A DNA stretch of 39,451 nt from Akkermansiaceae bacterium (GCA_015062055.1 SUVK01000021.1:1-39451); one strand, 5' to 3'. Counted from the stretch's first letter, positions 1 to 7,457 are shown. Numbers and translations are program-made. The notes: a model not told the origin generated them from the sequence alone.

Positions 1-7
1 GTCCACA

Positions 8-39
8 AGGGGGAAGGACTCATTGCCGTCCTTCCCCCT
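8..39. terminator. Hairpin at window edge, possible terminator of an upstream gene
   Basis: Two perfect 12-bp arms (8-19 and 28-39) enclose an 8-nt loop. There is no T run on either side, so this is a stable hairpin that could end transcription of a gene outside the window, but it is not a classical intrinsic terminator. The stretch 40-150 holds no gene or other structure I can support. Confidence 0.4.
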
Positions 40-151
40 ATCCCCCATCCTGCTAGGGCAGTTTGGGCTCCTTTGGAGACTTTTTGGGAGGGCTTTCGGT
101 GTCGCATTTGATTTTACAACTTGCAATCAGGGTAACAAAGTCATTTTAGGC

Positions 152-179
152 TTGACAACAGGTAGATAATGGATATATT
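152..179 (+). promoter_or_regulatory. Promoter of the purine operon
   Basis: A perfect -35 TTGACA (152-157), a 16-bp spacer and a -10 TATATT (174-179) predict transcription from about 186. The ATG at 169 lies inside this promoter, so it cannot be the purC start; the ATG at 217 is used instead, leaving a leader of about 30 nt. Confidence 0.75.
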
Positions 180-216
180 GGGGGTGCGGGGTTATAACCT
201 ACCCGCAATAAATGAC

Positions 217-921
217 ATGGAACCTATTTACGAAGGCAAAGCCAAGAGACTGTTCACGACAGATGACCCCAATGTACTGCGCATGGAGTACAAGGACTCC
301 GCAACGGCATTCAACGGCGTCAAGAAGGAAGACTTTGAGAACAAAGGCCGTTTCAACAAGGCTATCACGCTGATTATCTACCGCATGCTCGAGGCACGCG
401 GCGTAGCGACCCACTTGGTAGATGATGTAGACGACATCAACCTGCTGGTAAAGAAGGTATCCATCATCCCGCTCGAGGTGATTGTGCGCAACGTGGCCGC
501 CGGCAGCTTCTCTAAGCGCATGGGCGTGACAGAGGGCACCGCATTCAAGAAACCCATTGTAGAGTTCTCCTACAAGGACGACTCCCTGGGCGACCCCTTC
601 ATCAACGACGACTACGCCCGCGAGATGGGCGCCGCTACCGAGGAAGAGTGCCTCAACATCAAGAAGATGGCCCTGCTGGTTAACGATGTACTCTGCGAGT
701 TCTTCTTGAAGGCCAACCTGCGACTTATCGACTTCAAGATTGAGCTGGGCCGCCTTGCCGAAGACCCGACCAAGATTGTGCTGGCCGACGAAATCTCGCC
801 TGACACCTGCCGCCTGTGGGATGTTGAGACCGGCAAGAAGATGGACAAAGACCGTTTCCGCCAGGGTTTGGGCGGCTTCATGGAGGCCTACGCCGACGTA
901 CTGGACCGCTTGCAGAAGTAA
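217..921 (+). CDS. purC: Phosphoribosylaminoimidazole-succinocarboxamide synthase (SAICAR synthetase)
   Basis: PurC joins aspartate to CAIR using ATP, giving SAICAR in cytosolic purine synthesis. The 234-aa product matches the usual 230-240 aa and opens with the family signature YEGKAKRLF, followed by YKDSATAFNG. Further on it has IPLEVIVRNVAAGS (the CAIR/ATP-site region) and the C-terminal block VLADEISPDTCRLWD. An in-frame ATG at 169 would add 16 residues but sits within the promoter -10 region, and the extra residues do not resemble the family, so 217 is chosen. There is no Shine-Dalgarno sequence. It is the first gene of a purC-purS-purL-purQ cluster that covers FGAM synthesis and a later pathway step. 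Identification is secure. Confidence 0.96.
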   Translation: MEPIYEGKAKRLFTTDDPNVLRMEYKDSATAFNGVKKEDFENKGRFNKAITLIIYRMLEARGVATHLVDDVDDINLLVKKVSIIPLEVIVRNVAAGSFSKRMGVTEGTAFKKPIVEFSYKDDSLGDPFINDDYAREMGAATEEECLNIKKMALLVNDVLCEFFLKANLRLIDFKIELGRLAEDPTKIVLADEISPDTCRLWDVETGKKMDKDRFRQGLGGFMEAYADVLDRLQK

Positions 922-935
922 GATTTTACCCCCGC

Positions 936-976
936 AGCCACCGTACTGAAAAAGTGCGGTGGCTCTTTTCAATTTT
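936..976 (+). terminator. Intergenic hairpin with T runs between purC and the purS-like gene
   Basis: AGCCACCG (936-943) pairs with CGGTGGCT (957-964), extended inward by three more pairs with one wobble around a 7-nt A-rich loop. CTTTTC and AATTTT follow. This looks like an intrinsic or partial terminator that would lower expression of purS, purL and purQ relative to purC. It overlaps a GTG at 959, which argues that the next gene starts at the ATG at 977. Confidence 0.65.
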
Positions 977-1426
977 ATGGCAACACTTACATTTGAGGTA
1001 TTCAGCCGCTTTCAGTCCGCCACGGACGCCAACAAGCTGCTCTACACCCCCATCAGCGACAAACTGACCTACAACCACACGAGACTGTACACCGTAGAGT
1101 GTGAGGGCGATGTGGAAGAAGCCGCAGCCTACATGCGCCGCGTGCTGGTAGACCCCATCTCACAGAAGGTGGAAGAAGGCGGGAAACCCGCCTTGGAGGG
1201 CGAACTGTTCTGCATCTCCTACGGCATCAAGAAAGGTGCATTGGATTTGGAGAAAGAGGCAATTCTCACCAACTACGCAGGCCGCAAGGGGCTGCCCTTT
1301 ACCCTGACCTCACTCAAGATTACGCAAAAGATATACATCTTCGGCGAGGGTGATAAAGAGGCACTCTCTGCCAGGTTCTGTAACGATGTATGCAACCCCG
1401 CCATTCATACGTGGAGCGTGAGGTGA
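977..1426 (+). CDS. purS: Tandem PurS-like subunit of FGAM synthase
   Basis: PurS is the small bridging subunit that joins PurL and PurQ in the three-subunit FGAM synthase. It is normally about 80 aa; this product is 149 aa and reads as two PurS-like halves. The first half contains LYTVECEGDVEEAA and then VDPISQKV, where PurS proteins have (T)DPVIQ. The second half has the PurS order KKGALDLEKEAI, ITQKIYIFGE and a closing CNDVCNPAIHTWSV (usual form: C..LLANPVIEDY). No catalytic residues are expected. The ATG at 977 is preferred over GTG 959, which lies in the hairpin. Position directly before purL supports the role. The tandem arrangement is inferred by eye; the alternative is a divergent PurL N-terminal domain made as a separate protein. 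Confidence 0.72.
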   Translation: MATLTFEVFSRFQSATDANKLLYTPISDKLTYNHTRLYTVECEGDVEEAAAYMRRVLVDPISQKVEEGGKPALEGELFCISYGIKKGALDLEKEAILTNYAGRKGLPFTLTSLKITQKIYIFGEGDKEALSARFCNDVCNPAIHTWSVR

Positions 1427-1481
1427 AGTACAAGGTACAAAGTTTAGGATAAAGTAACAAGGATAAAGTACGCATTTGATT

Positions 1482-3875
1482 ATGGCAACGTATCGACACA
1501 TACCCGTACGCGACCTGAGCGAGGCCGAGCTGACCAAGCTGAGCCAAGACATGAAGCTTTCCCTCTCTACGGAGGACATGCTGGTGGTGCAGCAGATTTT
1601 CCGTGAGATAGACCGCGAGCCCACCGATGTTGAGCTCGAGGTAATCGCCCAAACGTGGTCCGAGCACTGCAAGCACCGCATTTTCGCCGCCACCATTCAG
1701 CACACTGTTAATGGTGAGACGGAGGAGATTAAGAGCATGTACAAGACCTTTATTCAGCGCCCCTCCAAAGAGATTATGGCGCAGAAGCCCGGTTTTGTAC
1801 TCAGCTGCTTTGTTGACAACGCCGGCTTTATCAAGCTGGACAACAAGCTTTCCGTATGCCTTAAGGCCGAGACCCACAACCACCCCAGCGCCATCGAGCC
1901 GTATGCCGGTGCCAACACGGGCTTGGGTGGTGTGATTCGCGATATTCTCGGGGCCGGCAAAGGTGCCAAGCCCATTGCTAACTTGGATGTCTTCTGCTTC
2001 GGCGCCCCCGATACCCCGCAAGAGATGGTAGAGGGCCACAACATTATCCACCCGCTGGGCATTATGCGCGGTGTGGTACACGGCGTGCGCGACTACGGCA
2101 ACCGCATGGGGATTCCCACCACCAGCGGTGCTATCCAATTTGACCCCACCTACATTTACAACCCGCTCGTATTCTGCGGCACGGCAGGTGTCATCCCGCA
2201 AAGCGATATTGCCAAAGAGATGAAGCCCGGCCTGGCCGTGGTGGTTATCGGCGGCCGCACGGGTAAGGACGGTTTGCACGGCGCCACGTTCTCCTCTGCC
2301 GCCATGGGCGAAGAGTCTGCAACCGAAGACCAGCAGGCCGTGCAAATCGGCAACCCCATTGAGGAGAAGAAGACGCTGGACGTGATTTTGGAAGCCCGCG
2401 AGCGCGGTCTCATCGAGTTCGTGACCGACTGCGGCGCCGGTGGTTTCTCCTCTGCAGCGGGCGAGATGCTGTCCGAGACCGGCGGCAACCTGTACCTGGA
2501 GCGCGCCCCGCTTAAGGAGACCGGCATGCTCAGCTGGCAAATCTTCCTCTCCGAGTCTCAGGAGCGCATGGTACTTGCCGTGAAGCCCGAGAACCTGGAA
2601 GAGCTGCAAAGCCTGGCAGACACCTTCCAGACCGAGATGACCGTACTGGGTGAGTCTAACGACAGCGGCGTGCTGCGCGTGTGGCACAACGGCGAGCTCG
2701 TGGTAGAGATGGACAACTCCAAACTGCACGATGCCCCCACCAAGTACCTTACCTCCACCTTCACCCCGGCCCCGGCCCTGCAAGGTGTAGCGCTGGACGA
2801 CAGCAACCTTACCGCCGACCTCAAGCAGGTGTTCGGCGACTTCGCCATCGTCTCCCGCGAGCCCATCATCCGCGAGTACGACCACGAGGTGCAAGGCAAC
2901 ACCGTGCTCAAGCCGCTGGCAGGCGCCACGGCAGATGCCCCGCAAGACGCCTCCGTCATCGACATTGACGGCTCCGACAAGCTGATGTCGCTCGCCCTGG
3001 CCATTCTGCCCGAGTGGGGTAAGACCGACCCCTACGCCATGGGCACCGGCACGGTAGACGAGACAGTACGCCAGCTGGTACTGGCCGGCACGAACCCCGA
3101 CAAGATTGCCCTGCTGGACAACTTCTGCATGGGCAACCCCGAGTGCCCCTCAGAGCTGGGTCGCATCGTGGAGTGCGCCAAGGGTATACGCGAGGCTGCC
3201 CTCGCCTACGGCGCCCCCTACGTTTCCGGCAAAGACAGCTTCTACAACTACTTCGAGACCGAGGATGGCCCGGTGAATATTCCCGTCACCTTCCTGTGCT
3301 CCGGTTTCGGTGTGGTGGAAGACCCCGACCACGTGCGTGGTGCCTCCCTGCGCCGCAACAACAGCCGCATCTTCATTGTGGGTAACACCGAGGATGAGAT
3401 GGGCGCCTCCGTATACGCCCGCATTAAGGGGGTAAAGGATTGCAAGGTACCGCAAACCGACAACAAGGCCAACTACGCCATCTACAAGCAGTACTACGAG
3501 AAAGCCCTTACCCAAGGGCTGGTGCTCTCTGCCCACGACTTGTCCGAGGGTGGTCTGGCCGTTGCTGCCGCAGAGATGGCATTCTCGGGCAAGGGCGGTA
3601 TTTGCCTCGACCTCGACAAACTGCCCACCGTCGGCGGCTGGCAAAACAATGTGGTGCCCTGCTTCGCCGAGAGCACAGGCCGCTTCTTGGTTGAGGTAGA
3701 CGAAGATATGGCAGACGAGTTCGCCGCCGCCATGGCCGGCACACCCTGCGCCTGCATCGGCTCCGCCACCACAGACGGCAAGCTCACCATCACCGCCAAG
3801 GGTAACACCGTGCTCGAGGCCGATGTGGCCGAGCTCAAGAGCATCTGGAAGCACGGTCTCACCCCGTTCTATTAA
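1482..3875 (+). CDS. purL: Phosphoribosylformylglycinamidine synthase, PurL subunit
   Basis: This is the synthetase subunit that converts FGAR, ATP and glutamine-derived ammonia to FGAM. The 797-aa product is a small-type PurL without a glutaminase domain, a little longer than typical (about 740). It carries WSEHCKHR with the conserved active-site His near residue 62, the ATP/Mg block KAETHNHPSAIEPYAGANTG near 127-146, then GGRTGKDGLHGATFSS and the repeated AIR-synthase-like half with SGKDSF and SAHDLSEGGLAVA. The ATG at 1482 is the plausible start; an upstream TTG at 1476 adds only two residues. It needs the PurQ encoded next door and the PurS-like protein upstream. No Shine-Dalgarno sequence precedes it. 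Identification is secure. Confidence 0.96.
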   Translation: MATYRHIPVRDLSEAELTKLSQDMKLSLSTEDMLVVQQIFREIDREPTDVELEVIAQTWSEHCKHRIFAATIQHTVNGETEEIKSMYKTFIQRPSKEIMAQKPGFVLSCFVDNAGFIKLDNKLSVCLKAETHNHPSAIEPYAGANTGLGGVIRDILGAGKGAKPIANLDVFCFGAPDTPQEMVEGHNIIHPLGIMRGVVHGVRDYGNRMGIPTTSGAIQFDPTYIYNPLVFCGTAGVIPQSDIAKEMKPGLAVVVIGGRTGKDGLHGATFSSAAMGEESATEDQQAVQIGNPIEEKKTLDVILEARERGLIEFVTDCGAGGFSSAAGEMLSETGGNLYLERAPLKETGMLSWQIFLSESQERMVLAVKPENLEELQSLADTFQTEMTVLGESNDSGVLRVWHNGELVVEMDNSKLHDAPTKYLTSTFTPAPALQGVALDDSNLTADLKQVFGDFAIVSREPIIREYDHEVQGNTVLKPLAGATADAPQDASVIDIDGSDKLMSLALAILPEWGKTDPYAMGTGTVDETVRQLVLAGTNPDKIALLDNFCMGNPECPSELGRIVECAKGIREAALAYGAPYVSGKDSFYNYFETEDGPVNIPVTFLCSGFGVVEDPDHVRGASLRRNNSRIFIVGNTEDEMGASVYARIKGVKDCKVPQTDNKANYAIYKQYYEKALTQGLVLSAHDLSEGGLAVAAAEMAFSGKGGICLDLDKLPTVGGWQNNVVPCFAESTGRFLVEVDEDMADEFAAAMAGTPCACIGSATTDGKLTITAKGNTVLEADVAELKSIWKHGLTPFY

Positions 3876-3917
3876 TCTCCTTTGTATATTGTAAATTAGT
3901 AAATTGTACATTCTACC

Positions 3918-4625
3918 ATGCCTCACGCATTATTATTGAAGTACCCGGGGACAAACTGCGACGTAGAGACCGAGCGCGCCCTGCGCGCCGCCGGTTTCAC
4001 CACGCAGGTGCAACCCATTGCCACCGCCACCCCGCAGCATGTTGCCAAGGCTCAGCTCGTGGTATTCTCGGGCGGTTTCTCCTACGGCGACTATGTGATG
4101 AGCGGTCGCCTCGCCCAGCTGGAGACAGAGCGTTTCTTGGGCGATGCCCTGCACAAGCACCACGCTAACGGCGGTTTCCTGTTCGGTATCTGCAACGGCT
4201 TCCAAATCCTCACCAAACTCGGCATCCTGCCCAAGGCCTCCCTCATCTGGAACAAGAGCGAGCGTTTTGAATGCATGTGGGATAAGCTGGTAAAGGTGGC
4301 CCCCAATTGCCCCTACACCACCTACCTGCCCGCAGAGTTTGAGCTGCCCTCCGCCCACGCAGAAGGCCGACTGGTGTGCGACCCCGGCGATGCCCAAAAA
4401 TACTTGGATGCCGGCTGCGTTGCCCTGCAATATGCCGACAACCACAACGGCTCCGAGCTGCGTATCGCCGGCCTTATGGACCCCTCCGGCCGCGCTATGG
4501 GCCTTATGCCGCACCCCGAGCGCTTCCTCAAACCCCGCCACCACTACGACCCGGATTGGTCCGGTGACTCCGAATGGGGCTGGGGCTACTACTTCTTCAA
4601 GGGCGCTTTCGATGCCCTCAAGTAA
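3918..4625 (+). CDS. purQ: Phosphoribosylformylglycinamidine synthase, PurQ glutaminase subunit
   Basis: This class I glutamine amidotransferase supplies ammonia to PurL. The 235-aa product starts with the family-typical LLKYPGTNCDVET, carries FSGGFSYGDYVMSGRLAQ (oxyanion region), the nucleophile Cys92 in GICNGFQIL, and the His199/Glu201 pair in MPHPERF. All three catalytic residues are present. It lies 42 bp after purL in an AT-rich gap with no promoter, so it is co-transcribed. Separate PurQ and PurL plus a PurS-like gene means the operon encodes the three-subunit enzyme rather than the large fused PurL of proteobacteria. A strong terminator follows, closing the operon. Confidence 0.96.
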   Translation: MPHALLLKYPGTNCDVETERALRAAGFTTQVQPIATATPQHVAKAQLVVFSGGFSYGDYVMSGRLAQLETERFLGDALHKHHANGGFLFGICNGFQILTKLGILPKASLIWNKSERFECMWDKLVKVAPNCPYTTYLPAEFELPSAHAEGRLVCDPGDAQKYLDAGCVALQYADNHNGSELRIAGLMDPSGRAMGLMPHPERFLKPRHHYDPDWSGDSEWGWGYYFFKGAFDALK

Positions 4626-4653
4626 AGCGCAGCCTCGTTTTCCCCGCAATCCG

Positions 4654-4690
4654 CCGCCATTCTGCCTATGGAATGGCGGTGGATTTTTTT
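4654..4690 (+). terminator. Rho-independent terminator after purQ
   Basis: Nine perfect pairs (4654-4662 with 4671-4679), an 8-nt loop, then TGGA and a seven-T run at 4684-4690. It ends the purine operon. Confidence 0.88.
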
Positions 4691-4770
4691 ACTCGCCACA
4701 CCGCCAGAAACGCAAAAAAGTTTTCACACTTATCTTAACACTGACTATAAATACATAAGAGTGTATCTAT

Positions 4771-4856
4771 ACACAAAACTTGAGGGAATATCGCTGCAAA
4801 ATTGCACAAAACTTGAGGGAATACCACCTCAAAACAACACAAAACTTGAGGGAATG
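4771..4856. repeat. Left array: three 20-bp repeats at exact 33-bp period
   Basis: Copies of ACACAAAACTTGAGGGAATA lie at 4771-4790, 4804-4823 and 4837-4856. The second begins GC and the third ends in G. Starts are exactly 33 bp apart, with 13-bp spacers that differ. The first spacer, together with the second copy's opening bases, contains the inverted repeat TGCAA-AA-TTGCA. The last copy ends 4 bp before the stop codon of the minus-strand ATPase gene. The same array recurs beyond the other end of that gene. Confidence 0.95.
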
Positions 4857-4860
4857 TTTG

Positions 4861-6234
4861 TTATTCCGGCAAGGAAAAGCTCTGCGCGGCGGGCAGCAAC
4901 TCTGCCGAGCATATTTTTTGCATGGTAGCAACTGCGTAAAGCGGTATATCCGTCAAAACCACATGTTTATCGGCATCAACAGAAAGCAACTGCCGGCTAT
5001 AATCATTCATAGAACAACGAAGCACCAGTTTCGGCACATATTTTTTGCAATAGCTCAGCAAGCTCTTAGATTTGGTATTAGTCTCTGCCTTTACCTCTAC
5101 CGGGACAACGGTAAGCTCTTGCTGAAAAACAAAATCGACCTCGGCCTGATAACTATCGGATCTCCAATAAAGAGGCTCAATGCCACATTCCGCCCGCAGT
5201 TGTTGTTGCACATATTGCTCTGTCAACGCTCCCTTAAATTCATGGAATACAGCTGTTTTTTCCAGTAGCACCTGTACGGACAAATCAACTTTTGCAGCCA
5301 GCAAACCTACATCCACAAAATAGAGCTTGAATGCACCATCCTTATAAGCAGCTATGGGTAAAGATGGCGAGTTGATGCGGTTAACGCGTTCCACAAGTCC
5401 GGCGCGCCTCAACCAATCCAACGCATCCTCTAAATCTCTGGAGCGTAATCCCTTTTTAACATCTCCGTATACAAAGCGCTTGTTTTCCTTAGCTAATTGT
5501 TCCGGTACGGATTCCCATATCATAAACAATTTTGCAGCCAAGCCCTTGGGTACATGCTTGCTGAAATCCTTTTCATAATCTGACAAAATAGACTTCTGAA
5601 CTTTCCGAACAGCCCTAAAATCTTTTGTCTGAATATAGGTATTGACGGCTTCCGGCATACCGCCAATATAGTAATAAAGCTTTAATAGCTGCGTGTACCT
5701 ATCAGAAAAATTTTTGATGATATCCCATCTCTGATTTTCAAGCATTTCCACGTCCATTTTGTAGCCCATAGCCATTAAAAACTCACGATATGACATAGGA
5801 TACAATGTCATGGTATTTACCTTGCCCACCGGAAAGCCCGTTCCATAATGGTCATACACTCCCAGCAATGAGCCGGCTGCCATAACATGATATTCCGGAA
5901 GGTCCTCACAAAAATACTTCAAAGACGTAAGTGCTGCCGGGCATTCCTGTATCTCATCTAAAATAATAAGTGTATTCTTCGGCTCTACCTTTGCTCCGGA
6001 CAGCATTTGCATCTGGATTAATAAGGAATCCATTTCATAATTACTGTTCTCAAATATTTCCCGCATGCGTATATTACGGTCAAAGCGGATGTATACCGTA
6101 TTTTTATAATGCGTGGCAGCAAAATCTTTCATCAGCCAAGTTTTGCCTACTTGCCGTGCTCCCAGTAATAACAAAGGCTTACGCCTTGCACTATCCTTCC
6201 ATTTTTTTAACTCACTTGTCAATGTCCTTTCCAT
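4861..6234 (-). CDS. DUF4143-type AAA+ ATPase with C-terminal nuclease-like domain
   Basis: The 457-aa product has the architecture of the widespread AAA_14/DUF4143 proteins, whose function is unsettled. The N-terminal P-loop domain has Walker A GARQVGKT (25-32), Walker B LIILDE (89-94) and a conserved AAGSLLG (119-125). The C-terminal domain carries an E365-x-D367 and E380-x-K382 pattern within a beta-rich stretch (AEVDFVF, VPVEVKAE), as in PD-(D/E)XK-like folds; whether it cuts DNA is unknown. The start at 6234 has a purine-rich AGAGGGA about 6 nt upstream, one of the few Shine-Dalgarno-like sites in the window. It has its own promoter and palindrome. It is AT-rich compared with the purine genes and lies between two copies of a 33-bp-period repeat array, consistent with an acquired unit. 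Confidence 0.88.
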   Translation of the reverse strand: MERTLTSELKKWKDSARRKPLLLLGARQVGKTWLMKDFAATHYKNTVYIRFDRNIRMREIFENSNYEMDSLLIQMQMLSGAKVEPKNTLIILDEIQECPAALTSLKYFCEDLPEYHVMAAGSLLGVYDHYGTGFPVGKVNTMTLYPMSYREFLMAMGYKMDVEMLENQRWDIIKNFSDRYTQLLKLYYYIGGMPEAVNTYIQTKDFRAVRKVQKSILSDYEKDFSKHVPKGLAAKLFMIWESVPEQLAKENKRFVYGDVKKGLRSRDLEDALDWLRRAGLVERVNRINSPSLPIAAYKDGAFKLYFVDVGLLAAKVDLSVQVLLEKTAVFHEFKGALTEQYVQQQLRAECGIEPLYWRSDSYQAEVDFVFQQELTVVPVEVKAETNTKSKSLLSYCKKYVPKLVLRCSMNDYSRQLLSVDADKHVVLTDIPLYAVATMQKICSAELLPAAQSFSLPE

Positions 6235-6247
6235 AATTTTCCCTCTT

Positions 6248-6282
6248 GAGTATAAGTATACTCATTCTTAAAGCTTAATCAA
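6248..6282 (-). promoter_or_regulatory. Promoter and palindrome upstream of the ATPase gene
   Basis: On the minus strand TTGATT (6282-6277), 16 bp, then TATACT (6260-6255). A perfect inverted repeat GAGTATA-AG-TATACTC (6248-6263) covers the -10, a good position for a repressor site. The predicted leader is short, around 14 nt. Autoregulation is inference. Confidence 0.65.
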
Positions 6283-6290
6283 GCCTTTTT

Positions 6291-6376
6291 ACACAAAACT
6301 TGAGGGAATATTGAATCAAAATGACACAAAACTTGAGGGAATAACGCTGCAAAATTGCACAAAACTTGAGGGAATG
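6291..6376. repeat. Right array: three 20-bp repeats at exact 33-bp period
   Basis: Copies of the same 20-bp core lie at 6291-6310, 6324-6343 and 6357-6376, again exactly 33 bp apart and in the same orientation as the left array. The second spacer differs from the left array's first spacer only in its first two bases. The last copy, like the last copy on the left, ends in G and is followed by TTTGTTATTCCGGCAA, which on the left is the gap and 3' end of the ATPase gene. Confidence 0.95.
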
Positions 6377-6430
6377 TTTGTTATTCCGGCAAAGAAAATG
6401 CCGCTGCTCTGCCTGCAGAACAACGGCGGC
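6377..6430 (-). pseudogene. 3'-end relic of a second DUF4143-type ATPase gene
   Basis: Read on the minus strand, this stretch ends ...CSAGRAAAFSLPE then a stop codon at 6383-6381. The intact neighbour ends CSAELLPAAQSFSLPE-stop. The first 16 bases past the last repeat are identical in both places. No further ATPase-like coding lies to the right; the PA14-like gene ends at 6459. I infer that a second copy of the unit stood here and lost all but its tail. The segment also folds as a hairpin (6400-6430). Confidence 0.6.
6400..6430 (-). terminator. Probable terminator of the repeat-protein operon
   Basis: Imperfect GC-rich arms (6400-6412 and 6415-6430) fold around CT. On the minus strand the hairpin is followed by ATTTTCTTT. 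It lies about 30 bp after the stop of the PA14-like gene, the last gene of the operon. Confidence 0.5.
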
Positions 6431-6458
6431 TTTACTAAAAAGCGGACAAAAAAACAGA

Positions 6459-7451
6459 TTATGGTTTTTTGGGCTTTTTAGGGGGTGCTATACGCCACAC
6501 GGGAGAATTCTCGTTAAAGGGGATTGTACAAGGTGAGACATAACAACGGTTTTGTTTATACATTTCATCAATAGCCTTGGTATCGGGCAGCACATCGGCA
6601 GTACGGAAGAGGTCATAACATCCGGCGTGGCTGTTTTTACCATGTGTAATATCTTCTATAAAAAGGACAAAGCCGCATTTACCGCCGGGGATTTCGGAGA
6701 GTGCAATTTCTATAGTATAAACGGCACCGGCTTTCACGGAAAACGGAGTACCCGCCACCAACCCACCAAGCTCAGAATCCCATACACGGCAGCCGGGTAT
6801 TCCCCGCACTAATTCATAGCCTTTTCGGCTTTTAAGAAACTGCTCTCTCAACTTCTTGTCTCCCCCCGAAATCCGGTAGGCACGCGAATTCTTTTCATCA
6901 TACATTAAAGGGATGCGGTAACCGGCCTCTAACACATTTTTTCCATTAAAACGCACACCCAAATAGTCGTCTCCCGTGCCGATGAAGCGGAATTTACCCG
7001 TACGCGGGGCAATAACTCTGCCACGGTACACAATAAGCCAAGCGGAGGGTTTGCACTCCCATTGAGATTCGGGTTTTAGCGCATCGCCCAATCCGAATGC
7101 CAAAGGCGCGTAACGTGCCGAAACCGGAGGCATATAAATAAAGGGCACATAAAACGCATCTGCCGAGCGATAGTATTTACTGAGTTTTTTGCGGCTCCAA
7201 TCAGACTTAAAAAAGGCATGCAGTTCCTTCAGAAGCTCATTTTCATTTTCAATCCCGCCCCTTAAGCCGGTAGGTTGGCGGTCTTTCGTTTGCTTGAGGT
7301 CATAAAAGTACCCCTTAAGCCCTACTCCCTCCAGCTCTGCATGTCCCAACACATTCCCCTCTGCAATGAGGGCTGCGTCTTCATCGCTCAGGGCATACAG
7401 ATACGGCATACTACACCACAACAATATCAGAAAAATTAGCACCTTTGTCAT
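6459..7451 (-). CDS. Secreted PA14-like domain protein
   Basis: The 330-aa product begins with a signal peptide (hydrophobic core LIFLILLWCSMPYLYA, likely cleaved near LYALSDED). The mature part has GVGLKGYFYDLKQTKD, then PRTGKFRFIGTGDDYLGVRFNGKNV, a pattern of PA14/GLEYA-type beta-sandwich domains (aromatic-rich strand, G-x-Y-x-F-x-G-D-D turn), and near the end an AGAVYTIEIALSEIPGG segment, where PA14 domains usually have Y.I.I.Y.....G. Such domains bind carbohydrate or sit beside hydrolases, but no catalytic domain is present. An alternative TTG start at 7469 has a GGAAAG just upstream and adds six residues. It ends the operon running from 12567, with its own possible internal promoter. The function is unknown beyond export and a likely binding role. 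Confidence 0.72.
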   Translation of the reverse strand: MTKVLIFLILLWCSMPYLYALSDEDAALIAEGNVLGHAELEGVGLKGYFYDLKQTKDRQPTGLRGGIENENELLKELHAFFKSDWSRKKLSKYYRSADAFYVPFIYMPPVSARYAPLAFGLGDALKPESQWECKPSAWLIVYRGRVIAPRTGKFRFIGTGDDYLGVRFNGKNVLEAGYRIPLMYDEKNSRAYRISGGDKKLREQFLKSRKGYELVRGIPGCRVWDSELGGLVAGTPFSVKAGAVYTIEIALSEIPGGKCGFVLFIEDITHGKNSHAGCYDLFRTADVLPDTKAIDEMYKQNRCYVSPCTIPFNENSPVWRIAPPKKPKKP

Positions 7452-7457
7452 GTTGTT

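Noticed and set aside
1..168. tRNA or small RNA at the left edge
   Set aside because: Only a simple 12-bp hairpin is seen, with no cloverleaf or conserved tRNA bases.
169..216. Upstream purC start at 169
   Set aside because: It lies between the -35 and -10 elements of a strong promoter and adds residues unlike any PurC.
1320..2945. 541-codon minus-strand frame across purS and purL
   Set aside because: It lies antisense to purL, which is clearly coding; the open frame follows from codon bias at third positions.
4668..4928. Plus-strand peptide frame with TKLEGI repeats across the left array
   Set aside because: A 33-bp period keeps any frame open by chance; the frame runs into the antisense of the ATPase gene, has no start signal and starts within the purQ terminator.
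4771..6376. The regular repeat arrays as a CRISPR locus
   Set aside because: Repeats are 20 bp with 13-bp spacers and only three copies per array, and two spacers are nearly the same in both arrays. CRISPR spacers are about 30 bp and unique, and no cas gene is present.
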